This document shows positions 10,500 to 20,572 of a DNA stretch of 64,000 nucleotides, piece by piece. The translations under genes were made by a program, and so were the position numbers. Numbering within the stretch: the first letter of the stretch is position 1; each line of letters begins with the position of its first letter. The notes below the pieces were generated by a model. The model saw nothing but the letters and a program-made list of their open reading frames with translations, was not told the origin of the DNA and made no database searches. Source of the DNA: Coffea arabica (Eukaryota > Streptophyta > Magnoliopsida > Gentianales > Rubiaceae); NCBI RefSeq assembly GCF_036785885.1, contig NC_092323.1:3884501-3948500 (forward strand). The letters are read 5' to 3'.

Positions 10500-12293
10500 A
10501 TGCAAGTTTTGGCGCCAATTCGATCCCCAAGATGGGTCTCAACCAGGAGAATTTTCGAGCAAAAAATCTCCGACCTCCACAAATGCACAGACCCAAGCCA
10601 GCTGAAGCAGGTCTTGGCAGTCATCTACAAGTCCAATCTCCACACCGACATTTTTATCGCAACCAAGCTCATTTCCGCTTTCTCTCTTTGCCGCCAAATG
10701 CGCTCGGCTGTTACCATACACAACCAAATTCGTCAGCCCGATGCGCAAGCTTATAACGTTTTAATCAGAGCCCATGTTCGAAATTCTCAGCCATCCCAAG
10801 CCTTGGCGGCTTTCTCCCAAATGCAAAGCTACGGCGTTCGACCTAATGTTTTCACCTACCCATTCCTGTTGAAGGCCTTCTCGGGGTTGGAAATCGTGGC
10901 CGCGACTCATGCCCACGTCGAGAAATTCGGATTTGTTGAGGATATATTGGTGCTTAACTCGCTAATTGAAGCCTACTCCAAGTGTGGGTTGATGGGTGTT
11001 TGTGCGGCAAAGAAGCTGTTCAGTCTAATGGTGCAGACAGACCATGTGTCGTACAATTGTATGATCAGCGGGTTGGTGAAAGCAGGTCAGTTGACCGAAG
11101 CCCGGGAACTGTTCGATGAAATGCCTGAAAGAGACACGGTAAGTTGGAATGCAATCTTGGACGGGTACGTGAAGTCGGGAGAGATCACTGTGGCTTTTCA
11201 GTTATTTCAAAGTATGCCGTTGAGGGATTCGGTTTCTTGGTCAACTATGGTTTTGGGTTATAGAAAGGCAGGGAATATGGAGATGGCGAGAAATTTGTTT
11301 GATGAGATGCCTGTCAAGAATATGGTGGCGTGGACTATAATAATATCCGGGTATGCTGAAAAGGGACTCTTAAAGGAGGCAATGAGGCTGTATAATGAAA
11401 TGGAGGAGGCTGGTCTGAAGCCGGATGAAGGGACTATTATTAGCGTCTTAGGTGCCTGTGCAGATTCTGGTATGGTTGGCTTGGGCAGAAGAGTTCATGA
11501 TTCTGTAAAGAGGAATAGGTTTAGTTTCGGTATCCGGGTGTCCAACGCTTTAGTTAACATGTATGTTAAGTGTGGGTGCTTGGATGAGGCCTTGAGTATT
11601 TTCCATGGGATGAAAGAGAGAAACTCGGTATCCTGGAGTACTATGATCCACGGATTGGGTCTACATGGCTATGGAGAGAAGGCTGTCCAACTCTTCTCTA
11701 GAATGACACGGGAAGGATTTGCACCTAACAAAGTAACGTTCCTAGGGATCCTGTCTGCTTGTAGTCATGCAGGCTTGGTTGATGAGGGCATTCAGTATTT
11801 TTACAGAATGCAGAGGGATTATGGGGTTATCCCTGAAATTGAGCACTATGGCTGCATGGTTGACCTTCTTGGTCGTGGAGGTCGTCTTATGGAAGCTTTT
11901 GGGCTTGCTCATAACATGCCATTTGAACCAAATGACAAAATTTGTGGTGCACTTTTGGCAGCTTGTAGAAAGCATTATACTGTCACACGTGCAGAGGACG
12001 AACTCAAGCAACTAGTTCAACTAGACTTGAAGAATACGGGAAATTTATCAATGTTATCAGATATTTATGCGGCAACAGGAGACTGGACCAGTGTTGCAGG
12101 TGCAAGGCTGTGCATGAAGAACATGAGCAGCGAAAAGCCTTCTGGGGCCAGTTCAATCGAGTTGGATGATGAATATTATGAATTTACCATGATGGACAGA
12201 TCTCACCCTAAATCTGATATGATATATCAGGTGATTGACCAATTGGGTGAACATCTTAGGAAGATTAGTTATGTCCGTACAGCTTCTTGCTAA
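10500..12293 (+). CDS. PPR protein, PLS class with E/E+ tail
   Basis: Intronless 597-aa pentatricopeptide repeat protein. Members bind organellar RNA base by base and mostly guide C-to-U editing or processing in mitochondria or plastids. The N-terminus (MQVLAPIRSPRWVSTRR) is Arg-rich and fits an organellar presequence. PLS-type repeats run from about residue 84 to 480, with typical words such as NVLIRAHVRNSQP, VSWNAILDGYVKSGE, NALVNMYVKCGCLDEA and HYGCMVDLLGRGGRL. They are followed by an E/E+-like tail (about 475-590, including KPSGASSIELDD and DRSHPKSD). There is no DYW deaminase domain, so any editing role would need a partner protein. Length and the tail resemble Arabidopsis At3g29230 (about 600 aa, from memory). 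The DUF179 gene next door fits the same Arabidopsis neighbourhood. RNA target unknown. Confidence 0.93.
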   Translation: MQVLAPIRSPRWVSTRRIFEQKISDLHKCTDPSQLKQVLAVIYKSNLHTDIFIATKLISAFSLCRQMRSAVTIHNQIRQPDAQAYNVLIRAHVRNSQPSQALAAFSQMQSYGVRPNVFTYPFLLKAFSGLEIVAATHAHVEKFGFVEDILVLNSLIEAYSKCGLMGVCAAKKLFSLMVQTDHVSYNCMISGLVKAGQLTEARELFDEMPERDTVSWNAILDGYVKSGEITVAFQLFQSMPLRDSVSWSTMVLGYRKAGNMEMARNLFDEMPVKNMVAWTIIISGYAEKGLLKEAMRLYNEMEEAGLKPDEGTIISVLGACADSGMVGLGRRVHDSVKRNRFSFGIRVSNALVNMYVKCGCLDEALSIFHGMKERNSVSWSTMIHGLGLHGYGEKAVQLFSRMTREGFAPNKVTFLGILSACSHAGLVDEGIQYFYRMQRDYGVIPEIEHYGCMVDLLGRGGRLMEAFGLAHNMPFEPNDKICGALLAACRKHYTVTRAEDELKQLVQLDLKNTGNLSMLSDIYAATGDWTSVAGARLCMKNMSSEKPSGASSIELDDEYYEFTMMDRSHPKSDMIYQVIDQLGEHLRKISYVRTASC

Positions 12294-13475
12294 GGATCAC
12301 AACAGAATCTTGTGCTGTTTGAGATATTGCTCAGATGATGCTTGTGACGCCATCTTTCGGTTGTTCAAAGTGGAAAAGTTGCTGTATCGGAGAGCTCAAC
12401 GGGTATTCTTCCTTGAAACCAATCTTGCCAGGTATTAGCACCCACATATGAGTGTTTTATTAACAGAGAATTTTATAATCAATTGTCACGTGATGTAAAC
12501 CCGCATTAAAATATTTTGAGTCAAATCTCAAGTTAAAATAAGTCATAACTACATATTTCCCACTGGTGTTATATGTCTGCATAGAGCCATTTAATGCGTC
12601 TTTCACATTTTGGTGAAATCTGTTTAGATTGTAGAGATGATGGCGCACTTGGTTCTCTCAGCAGTCACGTAATTATTCATCAAAAGGTTGACTTTTTCAT
12701 AATAGGGTAATTGCAAGTTTATTACGGAATTTGGATTCTCATAAGCCATTCGTTGTCTGAAAAATCATTAGAACAAGGTAATACGGTTGCAAAATCAAGA
12801 GAACCCCAATCATCTTGTTATGCCCCGTAAGAAGAATCTATCTCCATGAACTTCATTTTACAGTTTCTCTTTTCCTTTTGGTAAATTCCTGTGATTTGAA
12901 GATGGTAGATGCATATCTTCTAACTTTATAGCAGGATTGGTATTTCAACTTAAAATTGATGTTGATTAAATTTTACACAGGATAATGTTACGAAGCCAAT
13001 GGGAAAATGCAACGTATTATATGAAAGAAGCTGTAGTGTAATTTGTTCACAGCCAAAATATTTTCCCGTGGGTGCTGTGGTGGCGAAAAGAACTGTTTGA
13101 GATGATGACACATCATCGATGAACTGCTTAAAAATATTATTGCTAGAGACAAAACCTTGTGAACCCAAAGGGAAAAAAAAAAAAATGACACCTTGGCCAC
13201 TACGTGTTCATTTCAGCCAAAGTCTTTCAACTATGCATTACGTGTAGTGTTGCAAATGTTCTGCCTGTATCCTATGTGTAAAGTTACATCCAGTGTCCCA
13301 TATGCTTATTAAGCTGGAAGAGGACAGCATCCTACTTGGAAGGATGGGTTTAAAATCATCATCTTGTGGTGCACATTTAGCCTCCTTCGGCAATATATAA
13401 CGCTTCTACATCTTATATGCGACGAATCTTGAGTGGCATCACATAGTGACAGTCGAGAGAGAGGAATCAAGAGCC
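12294..13475. other. intergenic between PPR and DUF179 genes
   Basis: No gene, RNA or clear repeat recognised. The first part probably contains the 3' UTR of the PPR gene. A TATA-like CAATATATAACG at about 13389-13400 is well placed for the DUF179 gene that starts at 13476. Confidence 0.5.
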
Positions 13476-14731
13476 ATGGAAACCTGTTTATTCTCTTCAA
13501 AATCCTTCTCCAAAACAACAGAAATCATTCCTTTTAATAGAATACGAGTTCCTGCTCTCACAGGAAGAAAGTTTTGTCGGCATCAGTCCAAAAAAGTAGG
13601 GATTCGATATTCCATATCTTGTAAGTGTATTTATCTCATATCTTCAAATTACGTACAATTGGGTGTTTGCCCTCTTGTTCTTGAATTTTTTACATCTATA
13701 TGGTGAACTCGGTTTTACTTTCAATTGGCTCTTGAATCTTATGATTTTATGATCAGCTGGGGATAAGTACCAAGGATAAACGAACCTGCTTTTAGATCTC
13801 TTAGATCGAACTCTAAAACAGACCACATCTATATCTTTCTGGTATTCAATTGTTTCTAATTTTTGGTGATATTTACGCATTACGCGAACATGTTTATATT
13901 TTACTTCCGGCACTGGATCTCTGAATCGTAATCAATGACTATGATTCTTTGTGATGTAAAGGTTGCCAGCTAGGTCGTAAATCACAATCACCTGAGGATG
14001 AGGAGAGACCATCGGTTGATGTTGACTGGCGATCATTTAGGGCAAGGTTAGTAGCTGGAGAAAAAGCATCCACAACAGGAGGAGGGCCTTTTTCTGCTGT
14101 TATCGATCCGGATAGAGTCGCGGATCAGCCTCCAACGATCACAACTGGGGACAAATGGGCTCATACTATACATGAACCCGAGAAGGGTTGCTTGCTTATA
14201 GCCACAGAGAAGCTGGATGGCGTCCACATTTTCGAAAGAACGGTGATTCTGCTGCTATCTACCGGTCCCATAGGCCCAACTGGTATCATACTCAACCGGC
14301 CATCGCTCATGTCAATCAAGGAAATGAGATCATCTTCGGCTTTGGATGTTGTTGGCACATTTTCTGATAGGCCATTGTTCTTTGGAGGGCCCTTAGTAGA
14401 AGGGATTTTCCTGGTGAGCCCTGAGGATGGAAAAGATGGGGTTGGAAAGAGTGGAGTGTTGGAGGAAGTAATGAAGGGACTGTACTACGGAAATAAGGAG
14501 ACCGTGGGTTGTGCTGCTGAGATGGTGAAGAGGAATGCTGTTGAGATTGGGGACTTCAGATTCTTTGATGGATATTGTGCGTGGGAAAGAGAGCAACTGA
14601 GGGATGAGATAAGGTCCGGCTATTGGACTGTAGCTGCCTGCAGCCCAAGCGTCGTTGGTCTGGCTAGTGTCGGAAGTGTTGGGCTCTGGGAGGAAATCCT
14701 TGGGCTTATGGGCCCTAGAAAGGTTTGGTAA
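13476..14731 (+). CDS. AlgH/UPF0301 (DUF179) family protein, plastid-type
   Basis: Two exons, 13476-13620 and 13962-14731, join in frame to 304 aa. The first exon encodes a Ser/Lys/Arg-rich leader (METCLFSSKSFSKTTEIIPF) that looks like a plastid transit peptide. From about residue 118 to 290 the protein matches the UPF0301/AlgH fold: CLLIATEKLDGVHIFERTV, GPTGIILNRPS, LFFGGPLVEG and DFRFFDGYCAWEREQLRDEI. Bacterial AlgH was named for an effect on alginate regulation, but its biochemistry is unsettled and the plant role is unknown. The Arabidopsis relative I recall, At3g29240, lies next to PPR gene At3g29230, so this pair may be old microsynteny. Exon 1 ends TCT T, followed by GTAAGTG; exon 2 follows GTAAAG, and the split codon becomes TGT. 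Confidence 0.9.
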
Positions 14732-15833
14732 GGAATCAATATACTCTTTATTTTCAGTATTGTAAAAAGTGCATTTTGATTTTTGACATCCTTGTTGTAT
14801 TGTACCCATATATTCTTGAACCATGGCGGAACTTGGATTCTGGTTTAATACATGGTGCGAGATCGATCCTTAAGATAAATCGGGAATTTGAATTTCCATC
14901 CGAAAAGGATCTCTTCTTAGTTCTATACTCAATCGCTTCTTGTATTTCACTTTTCTTTTATACACTACTGTTAGTGTAAATGTCTCTTTGCACAAGCAAA
15001 TTTAAATCATGTAACATAATACGAATTCAAATTTGAAAAATTTAAATCATGCACATATAACATACATTCGAATGTACTAGCGCAAGAAAATTACTACATT
15101 ATCAATGATAAAAAACTAATCCATTTCATTTATGAGTTTACCTACAAAAAGGCAACAGCAATGGATGCAAGTATAATTTAATTTGTATCATCTAAGTCCT
15201 ATGTCGCTCAAAGCAGTATTTTTCTTAATTTATCTCCATCAAATGGCACGAACATACGCGCGCAAGGGAAGTAAGTCTGCATCATTAGCCTAAGTATCAA
15301 CTTTTAACAATTGAGGAAGAATCATTTGTGTAGTAGTGTCCAATGATTTGATATCAATCAAAACACATATGCTTTGGGATTTATTAGCAATCCGGTCTTC
15401 CCAATATTCTTGGCCAGCATGTTTGGAAGCTACCATGTATAATACACTATTATATTTATGAGGATGGACATACAAATAAACAAATAGTTCAAACTTACAA
15501 TTAGGATGGACCTGTAATTATAAGGCAAGGCATAATTTGAATTAAAGTAAATAAAAATTGTAAACAAACGAATATTGAGGATAGCAAAAGTGCGTTTAGG
15601 AGATAATTTATCTTCTCTCTCATGAAATTAGTTTTTTTTTTTTTTTTTTTTTAGTCTCATTTGGGTTGACATGTTACAAAAACATAAGAAGTAGGACAAG
15701 TATGTGAGATTTCTAAAATTTCAGGGGAGGCCAGTGATATTGATAAAAACCTTTAGGAGGGGGGACTTTCTAAATTAGAAAGCCTGTGGACCCGTGGGAC
15801 GCACGATAAAATCTCACAGCTTGTCCTTGTCAA
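14732..15833. other. intergenic, with a TIR-like remnant
   Basis: No gene recognised. At about 15712-15780 lies a diverged sequence (TTTCAGGGGAGGCCAGTGAT, then TAGGAGGGGGGACTTTCT) that resembles the right terminal repeat of the Mutator-like element beginning only about 60 bp downstream. It may be the remains of another copy. A run of about 20 T lies at 15632-15652. Confidence 0.5.
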
Positions 15834-15842
15834 TTATTTAAA

Positions 15843-17340
15843 GGGATAATTGCAGAAATCTCTCCGGAGGTTTCTGACATTTGCACTGACCTCCCCTGTG
15901 ATTTGAAAAATTACACTAGCCTTTTCTGAGGTTACTAATCCTTTGCAAATTTAGTCCAAATGATTAAAATATTATTTTAGGGAGTGAAATTAGAATTTTG
16001 TATCAGATTTGCCGTTTGTGCTACATATCCAATGACTGACAAAGTATTATAAATCAATTAACAATTAATAAACTTTAAGGAGTATAATTTATGGGCAAAC
16101 ACGCATTACTCATTTAAAGTACCGACTCTTTACGGGTATTTTATTTTCAAATATTTAATTTATGATAAATATATCAATATTTGTAAGTAAAATTCAAAAA
16201 GTGTTACAGTAATATTCTTGCAAAAAGGAAATATGTAGGTTATTTATTTAATATAAATTAAATATTTTTTTAAAAAAAGAAATGGGCCATAAAGTATTAA
16301 TTTTTTATGATTTTCATCCATTACATGAGTAAAGTATTTGCTCTTTTTGTGCATTTTATTATGAATCATTTAATTTATGTTAAATACATAAATGTTTGTA
16401 ACTAAAATTGAAAAAGTGTTAGATTAATATTTTTACAGAAGAGAGGTTGGCGGGTTTTGTATTTAACAAAAATTAAATATTTGAAAGTAAATACAAATCT
16501 GTATTTGAGCGTAAATATTTGTATTAAATTAAATGTTTGAAAGTAAAATACCCGTAATGAACCGGTACTTTAAATAGTTACCGGCTCTTTATGGGCAAAC
16601 ACGCATTACTCATTTAAAGTACCATTTTTTTACGGATATTTTACTTTCAAACATTTAATTTATGATAAATATATCAATGTTTGTAAATAAAATTCAAAAA
16701 GTGTTACAGTAATATTCTTGCAAAAATGAAATCGGTAGGTTATTTATTTAATATAAATTAAATATTTTTTTAAAAAAATGGCCCATAAATTATTAATTCT
16801 TTATGGCTTTCATCCATTAAATGAGTAAAGTATTGGCTCTTTATGGGCATTTTATTGTGAATCATATAATTTATGTTAAATACATAAATATTTGTAACTA
16901 AAATTGAAAAAGTGTTATATTAATATTTTTACGGAAGAGAGATTGATAGTTTTATATTTAACAAAAATTAAATATTTGAAAGTAAATACAAATATGTATT
17001 TGAGCGTAAATATTTGAATTAAATTAAATGTTTAAAAGTAAAATACCCATAAAGAGTTGGTACTTTAAATAGGTAATGCGTATTTGCCTATAAACTATAC
17101 TCCTTAAAGTTTATTAATTGTTAATTGATTTGTAGTATTTTGTCATTCATTGAACATGTAGTACAAATGACAAATTTGATAAAAAAATTATAATTTCACT
17201 CCCTAAAACAATATTTTAGTCGTTTGGACTGAATTTGCAAAGGATTAGTAACTTCGGGGGAGTTCAGTGTAATTTTTTGAAATACAGGGGAGGTCATTGA
17301 AAATGTCAGAAACCTCAGGGGAGGTTTCTGCAATTATCCC
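15843..17340. mobile_element. Mutator-like (MULE) non-autonomous element 2
   Basis: The ends are GGGATAATTGCAGAAA at 15843 and the inverse, TTTCTGCAATTATCCC, ending at 17340. They are flanked by a 9-bp target duplication with one difference: TTATTTAAA (15834-15842) against TTATTTAGA (17341-17349). The inverted repeats are long: beyond the first 90 bp the left side (for example TTAACAATTAATAAACTTTA near 16060) pairs with the right side near 17110, so each arm is roughly 290 bp or more. The interior is AT-rich with a 500-bp tandem duplication (16091 and 16591). No transposase is visible. The terminal motif is shared with MULE 1, so both were probably moved by the same kind of transposase. Confidence 0.85.
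16091..17085. repeat. 500-bp tandem duplication inside MULE 2
   Basis: The sequence starting ATGGGCAAACACGCATTACT at 16091 recurs at 16591, and the similarity continues for nearly the whole 500 bp, with scattered substitutions and small indels. The right end of the second copy merges into the right terminal repeat. Confidence 0.85.
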
Positions 17341-17570
17341 TTATTTAGAACCACCTACGCCGATGCCCTGAAAAGGGTCAATTCAATCAAAAGTTCCTTT
17401 ACCCACGCGCCTGTATTTCACGTGTCCAATCATGGGACCCCTTTCCGTCTTCGTACGCTTTGTACCGTCCATCAGATTCAGCGCTGGGCACTGAGCAGCA
17501 CAGATTGGTTATATTTATTCATTCATTCGCTCGCTATATACGCGCGTGGACATTGTCAGATAGAAGAGTT

Positions 17571-17632
17571 TTTTTTTTTTGCTGGTGAGATTTGAACCCT
17601 CCCTGGTGGCCACTGAGCCATTGGCCCAGTGG
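17571..17632 (-). mobile_element. very short SINE-like insertion with 18-bp target duplication
   Basis: Read on the minus strand, this 62-bp insertion holds a box A-like TGGCTCAGTGG, a box B-like GGTTCAAATCT about 11 nt later, and a terminal A-run of at least 10. It is flanked by a perfect 18-bp direct repeat, TTGTCAGATAGAAGAGTT (17553-17570 and 17633-17650). The A-tail and long target duplication indicate LINE-type retroposition of a tRNA-related RNA. The spacing between the boxes is much shorter than in a full tRNA head, so the copy is either internally deleted or a minimal family. Confidence 0.75.
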
Positions 17633-17768
17633 TTGTCAGATAGAAGAGTTGGGTTGATACTTTTAGGAAACTGTCCGGTCCAGTCGGAGAAGGGGCAGGG
17701 GTGTCAGTTAATGGCTAAGATTTGACCAACAAAATTTGTAGGGTCCAAATTTTAATATATGTGGGATG

Positions 17769-17944
17769 GAGTGTTTGGATACTAAAATTATTCTAAATAA
17801 TATTTCGCTTGCATCACAAATACATTTCCCAACCTACCTTTTTATATTACCAATCACCTTTTTATCTCACATACATCATATCACAAAAAGTGCTACAGTA
17901 ATTATTCTAAATAATATTTCAAATAATACACTATCCAAACAATC
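17769..17944. mobile_element. MITE, TGTTTGGATA/TATCCAAACA family
   Basis: A roughly 175-bp element starts GTGTTTGGATA and ends TATCCAAACAA, with an interior containing CTTTTTATCTCACATACATC and AAAAGTGCTACAGTAATTAT. The same interior words occur at 48740-48895 and 63640-63727, so this is a dispersed family with at least three copies in the window. I found no clean target duplication; assignment to hAT is only a guess from the termini. Confidence 0.65.
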
Positions 17945-18968
17945 TTTTTAAACCTAAAGGGTGACAAGTGTCACCTTCCTATTCAACCTTGACTTTGACC
18001 ATTATTTCTTACCTTTACTAATACTCAATTTTGACAATATTATTCTAGTGTTACATCGTGTACAAATGATGTTACACTTTATGTAAAATGCACACAAGCT
18101 TCCGGAACGGTTGCACTGACAACCGTTCCAGCCCCGAGTCCGGTCCAGTCGGGCTGCTGTTTCTACTAAATTCTCCCGTCCTATCCTATCCTATCCTCGT
18201 AGAATAGAAGTTGGTAAGCAGGCATTTTTAATAATAAAAAAAAAATTCCTTTCGTGAAGACATATTTGAATTATCTTTCTATCTTATATATATATCAAAT
18301 TAATGCTGTATATTTTTTTATAAAAATTGTAATCCAAACGTACTCTCGCAAGATTTTGAGGTTTCAAAAATTTTTTTTTTGAGAAAAGGATTCGAATTTT
18401 CAATTGCTCATATTTTCTCCTTCTCCTCCGTTCAGAAGTTTAGTTGTTAGTGTTTTAGTTGAAAGAAAATATACATGTATGGACAAAATGTAACGAAAAG
18501 TAAGACAGACATTTTCACAATTAAATAACTTGCCCCAAAAAGCATGGAAGGTTGAGAGAATCTTGAAAATGTCCAAAACAACTGCTTATTTCAAGCCCAT
18601 TATTTTTGGTTTTCTCCTGCTTATTTACTGGTTGTAATAATGTAGTGTCCGCCATGAACTAATTTATAATTTGTACGATCCTTTGTACATTTTATTCTAT
18701 CCTGAATAATAATATCATATACAGTAATATCATGAGGACAGCCAAAGTAGGGAAGCCGAGGATGAAAGAAAATTATTCTACGTAGATGCAGCCCTGGTAA
18801 AATAAAATAAGAAGTGACCACGTATGCGGACAAATTTGAAGTCATTTTTCTTTGGGACATTTCATTTGGATTTTGCGTACACGCAGACACACAGAGATCT
18901 TTATCTCCCGCTGTTATGTTACGTAGAATGTAACTTTTTTTTTTCTTTTGTTTTGTTTTCCCCCGCTC

Positions 18969-19010
18969 GGGGTGGGGGGGGGGGGGAGGAAGGAGGGGTT
19001 GGGTGGGGCG
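18969..19010 (+). other. G-rich tract upstream of DUF863 gene
   Basis: A run of about 14 G, then AGGAAGGAGGGG, GGG and GGGG groups, lies on the plus strand, about 1.6 kb upstream of the start codon and 0.34 kb upstream of the proposed 5' UTR intron. The pattern permits a G-quadruplex. It lies near the probable promoter, but no function is shown. Confidence 0.6.
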
Positions 19011-19348
19011 GTTGCTGATTGATCAAGAAAGTGGCCCAGCAGCTGCAAGCACAGAGTGAATTTCTCATCGTTTGTTTTGGTCGTGGGATGATGGTGATCT
19101 AGCGAGGCTCTTCAATGCTAGCGCAAAGATTCCTTCTAATTTGTTTTTTGGGCTTTGGACTTGGAGCAAGTCAAGTCTTGCCCTTTTTTGACTTGCACTT
19201 CCTAACTTGAAGAAAGTGAGGGAGTCATCGCCTCTTCACTTCTGGGAAGATTATTCTGGTCTTCTCATTCTGTTGGGTGAAAATAATATTCTTGATCGAT
19301 TCTTCTCAAATTGGTTGCAGACAGGAACAGGGTTCTGAAGAGAGGGAG

Positions 19349-20570
19349 GTACACCTCATATTTCTCCATAACTGTCTGTTGCCTTCAACACACTTATACT
19401 CTGTTTATTTATTCATTGTTTTTCCGTCTAAATTTTGTTACTTTTCTTTCTTGATTGTGGTTTACTTTCTATGTTCTGTTTGATTCTGCAACCTTCAGGC
19501 AGACAAACGGAAAGACATAATTCGCCGTCCAGTTTGGCTGGCCTCCAAAGGGCATCCGTGTACATTCATTTCTTGATATCAGCATTGATTACTGATAAAG
19601 AAAAGCATTGATTGCTCGAGCTCTTTCCTCCTTTTCATCCTATAGCTTGCTTGGCATGCTTATACTATTGGAATTTCTTCTCATAGTTTTGTGGTTTTTA
19701 ATCTTCTCTTTCCTCACTTTTTTTTTATTTTTTTTTATTTTCCCTTGTTTATATTTATAAACAAATACGACTTCTAAAGTATTCGTATCCCAATTTGGGA
19801 GTTTTACTGAATAGAACATTATTCTGAGGCAGAAGGCGCATATTTGATCCCCAGCAAAGTAGAATTGCGATTGTTGTCATCCCTAATAATCTTGGTTCTT
19901 TGTGGAGGTAACCACAGGGGCTTTAAGTCCGACCAGATTTTTTTCCTGAGCAAAATAGAAAGAGCTTTATTAATGATTTGCAAAGCATCACATACATGAG
20001 GAATTCTCAAACTACATCAGCAAAATAACACTAAACATTATAAACTGACAAAATTGCTTAAAATCTAAGCCCCACTCTACAGCTAGAATCCAATTTTCAC
20101 GAGTTCTAGGAATTTTTCCCCAACCATGAACAAAATGTTGAGCTTCTCGAACAGTAGCAGCCAGAATAATCCTTGCTGAAGCACCTTTATGTTGGAAAAT
20201 TATAGCATTACAGGCCCTCTATATCTCATAGACCGTGAGGGTAAAACCATCCGCTTCAACTGATGAGCAAAGGTTTTGGAATTCCAGTGCTTCACCATCC
20301 AAGACAACTCCTCTTGAACTTGCCATGGAACGTTCGTCGAATTAGACTGCTAGCAGAGTTATATCTATACAGCATTTAGAGCATCTGCCCACTCAAAGGT
20401 TGCTTTGTATCCATTTATGCTATTGATCATTGTCTGATTGTTTTGCTTGACTTCTCTTGTAGCAACTCAAGTGTTTTTCATGTTTGCTCAATCAGCTACT
20501 AAGCCTACTATTCTGGTTGATTTTTATGAGATTGAAGCTGAGGTTGTGATTATCATTGAGTTGCTTGCAG
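19349..20570 (+). other. probable 5' UTR intron of DUF863 gene
   Basis: The start codon of the DUF863 gene is preceded directly by TTGCTTGCAG, a good 3' splice site, so the leader is probably spliced. The best donor upstream is GGGAG followed by GTACAC at 19349. The 1.2 kb between them contains a minus-strand LINE fragment (about 19925-20410) and T-rich stretches. The donor choice is inference; only the acceptor is strong. Confidence 0.5.
19925..20410 (-). mobile_element. LINE remnant, C-terminal zf-RVT part
   Basis: Read on the minus strand and allowing for decay, this encodes words typical of the end of plant L1-type ORF2: WQVQEELSWMVKHWNSKTF, then VYEIWRACNAIIFQHKG, then ARIILAATVREAQHFVHGW and ILAVEWGLDF. 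This is the zf-RVT tail that follows the reverse transcriptase domain. The frame is broken by at least one shift and several stops, and no catalytic reverse-transcriptase motif is present. It is an old 5'-truncated insertion in the leader intron of the DUF863 gene. A more decayed part may reach back to about 19815. Confidence 0.6.
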
Positions 20571-20572
20571 GA

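Larger units (their letters stand above)
17350..19348. other. intergenic with small mobile elements; promoter side of DUF863 gene
   Basis: No coding gene recognised. It contains a short SINE-like insertion (17571-17632), a MITE (17769-17944) and a G-rich tract (18969-19010). From about 19020 the sequence is likely promoter and 5' UTR of the DUF863 gene, whose first non-coding exon may end at 19348 before GTACAC. Confidence 0.5.

Noticed and set aside
14393-14824. 143-codon minus-strand open frame
   Set aside because: Antisense shadow of the DUF179 coding exon.
20438-20572. Possible longer N-terminus of the DUF863 protein
   Set aside because: The frame is open, but the sequence before the ATG at 20573 is a pyrimidine-rich stretch ending in TTGCTTGCAG, and family members start MGT.
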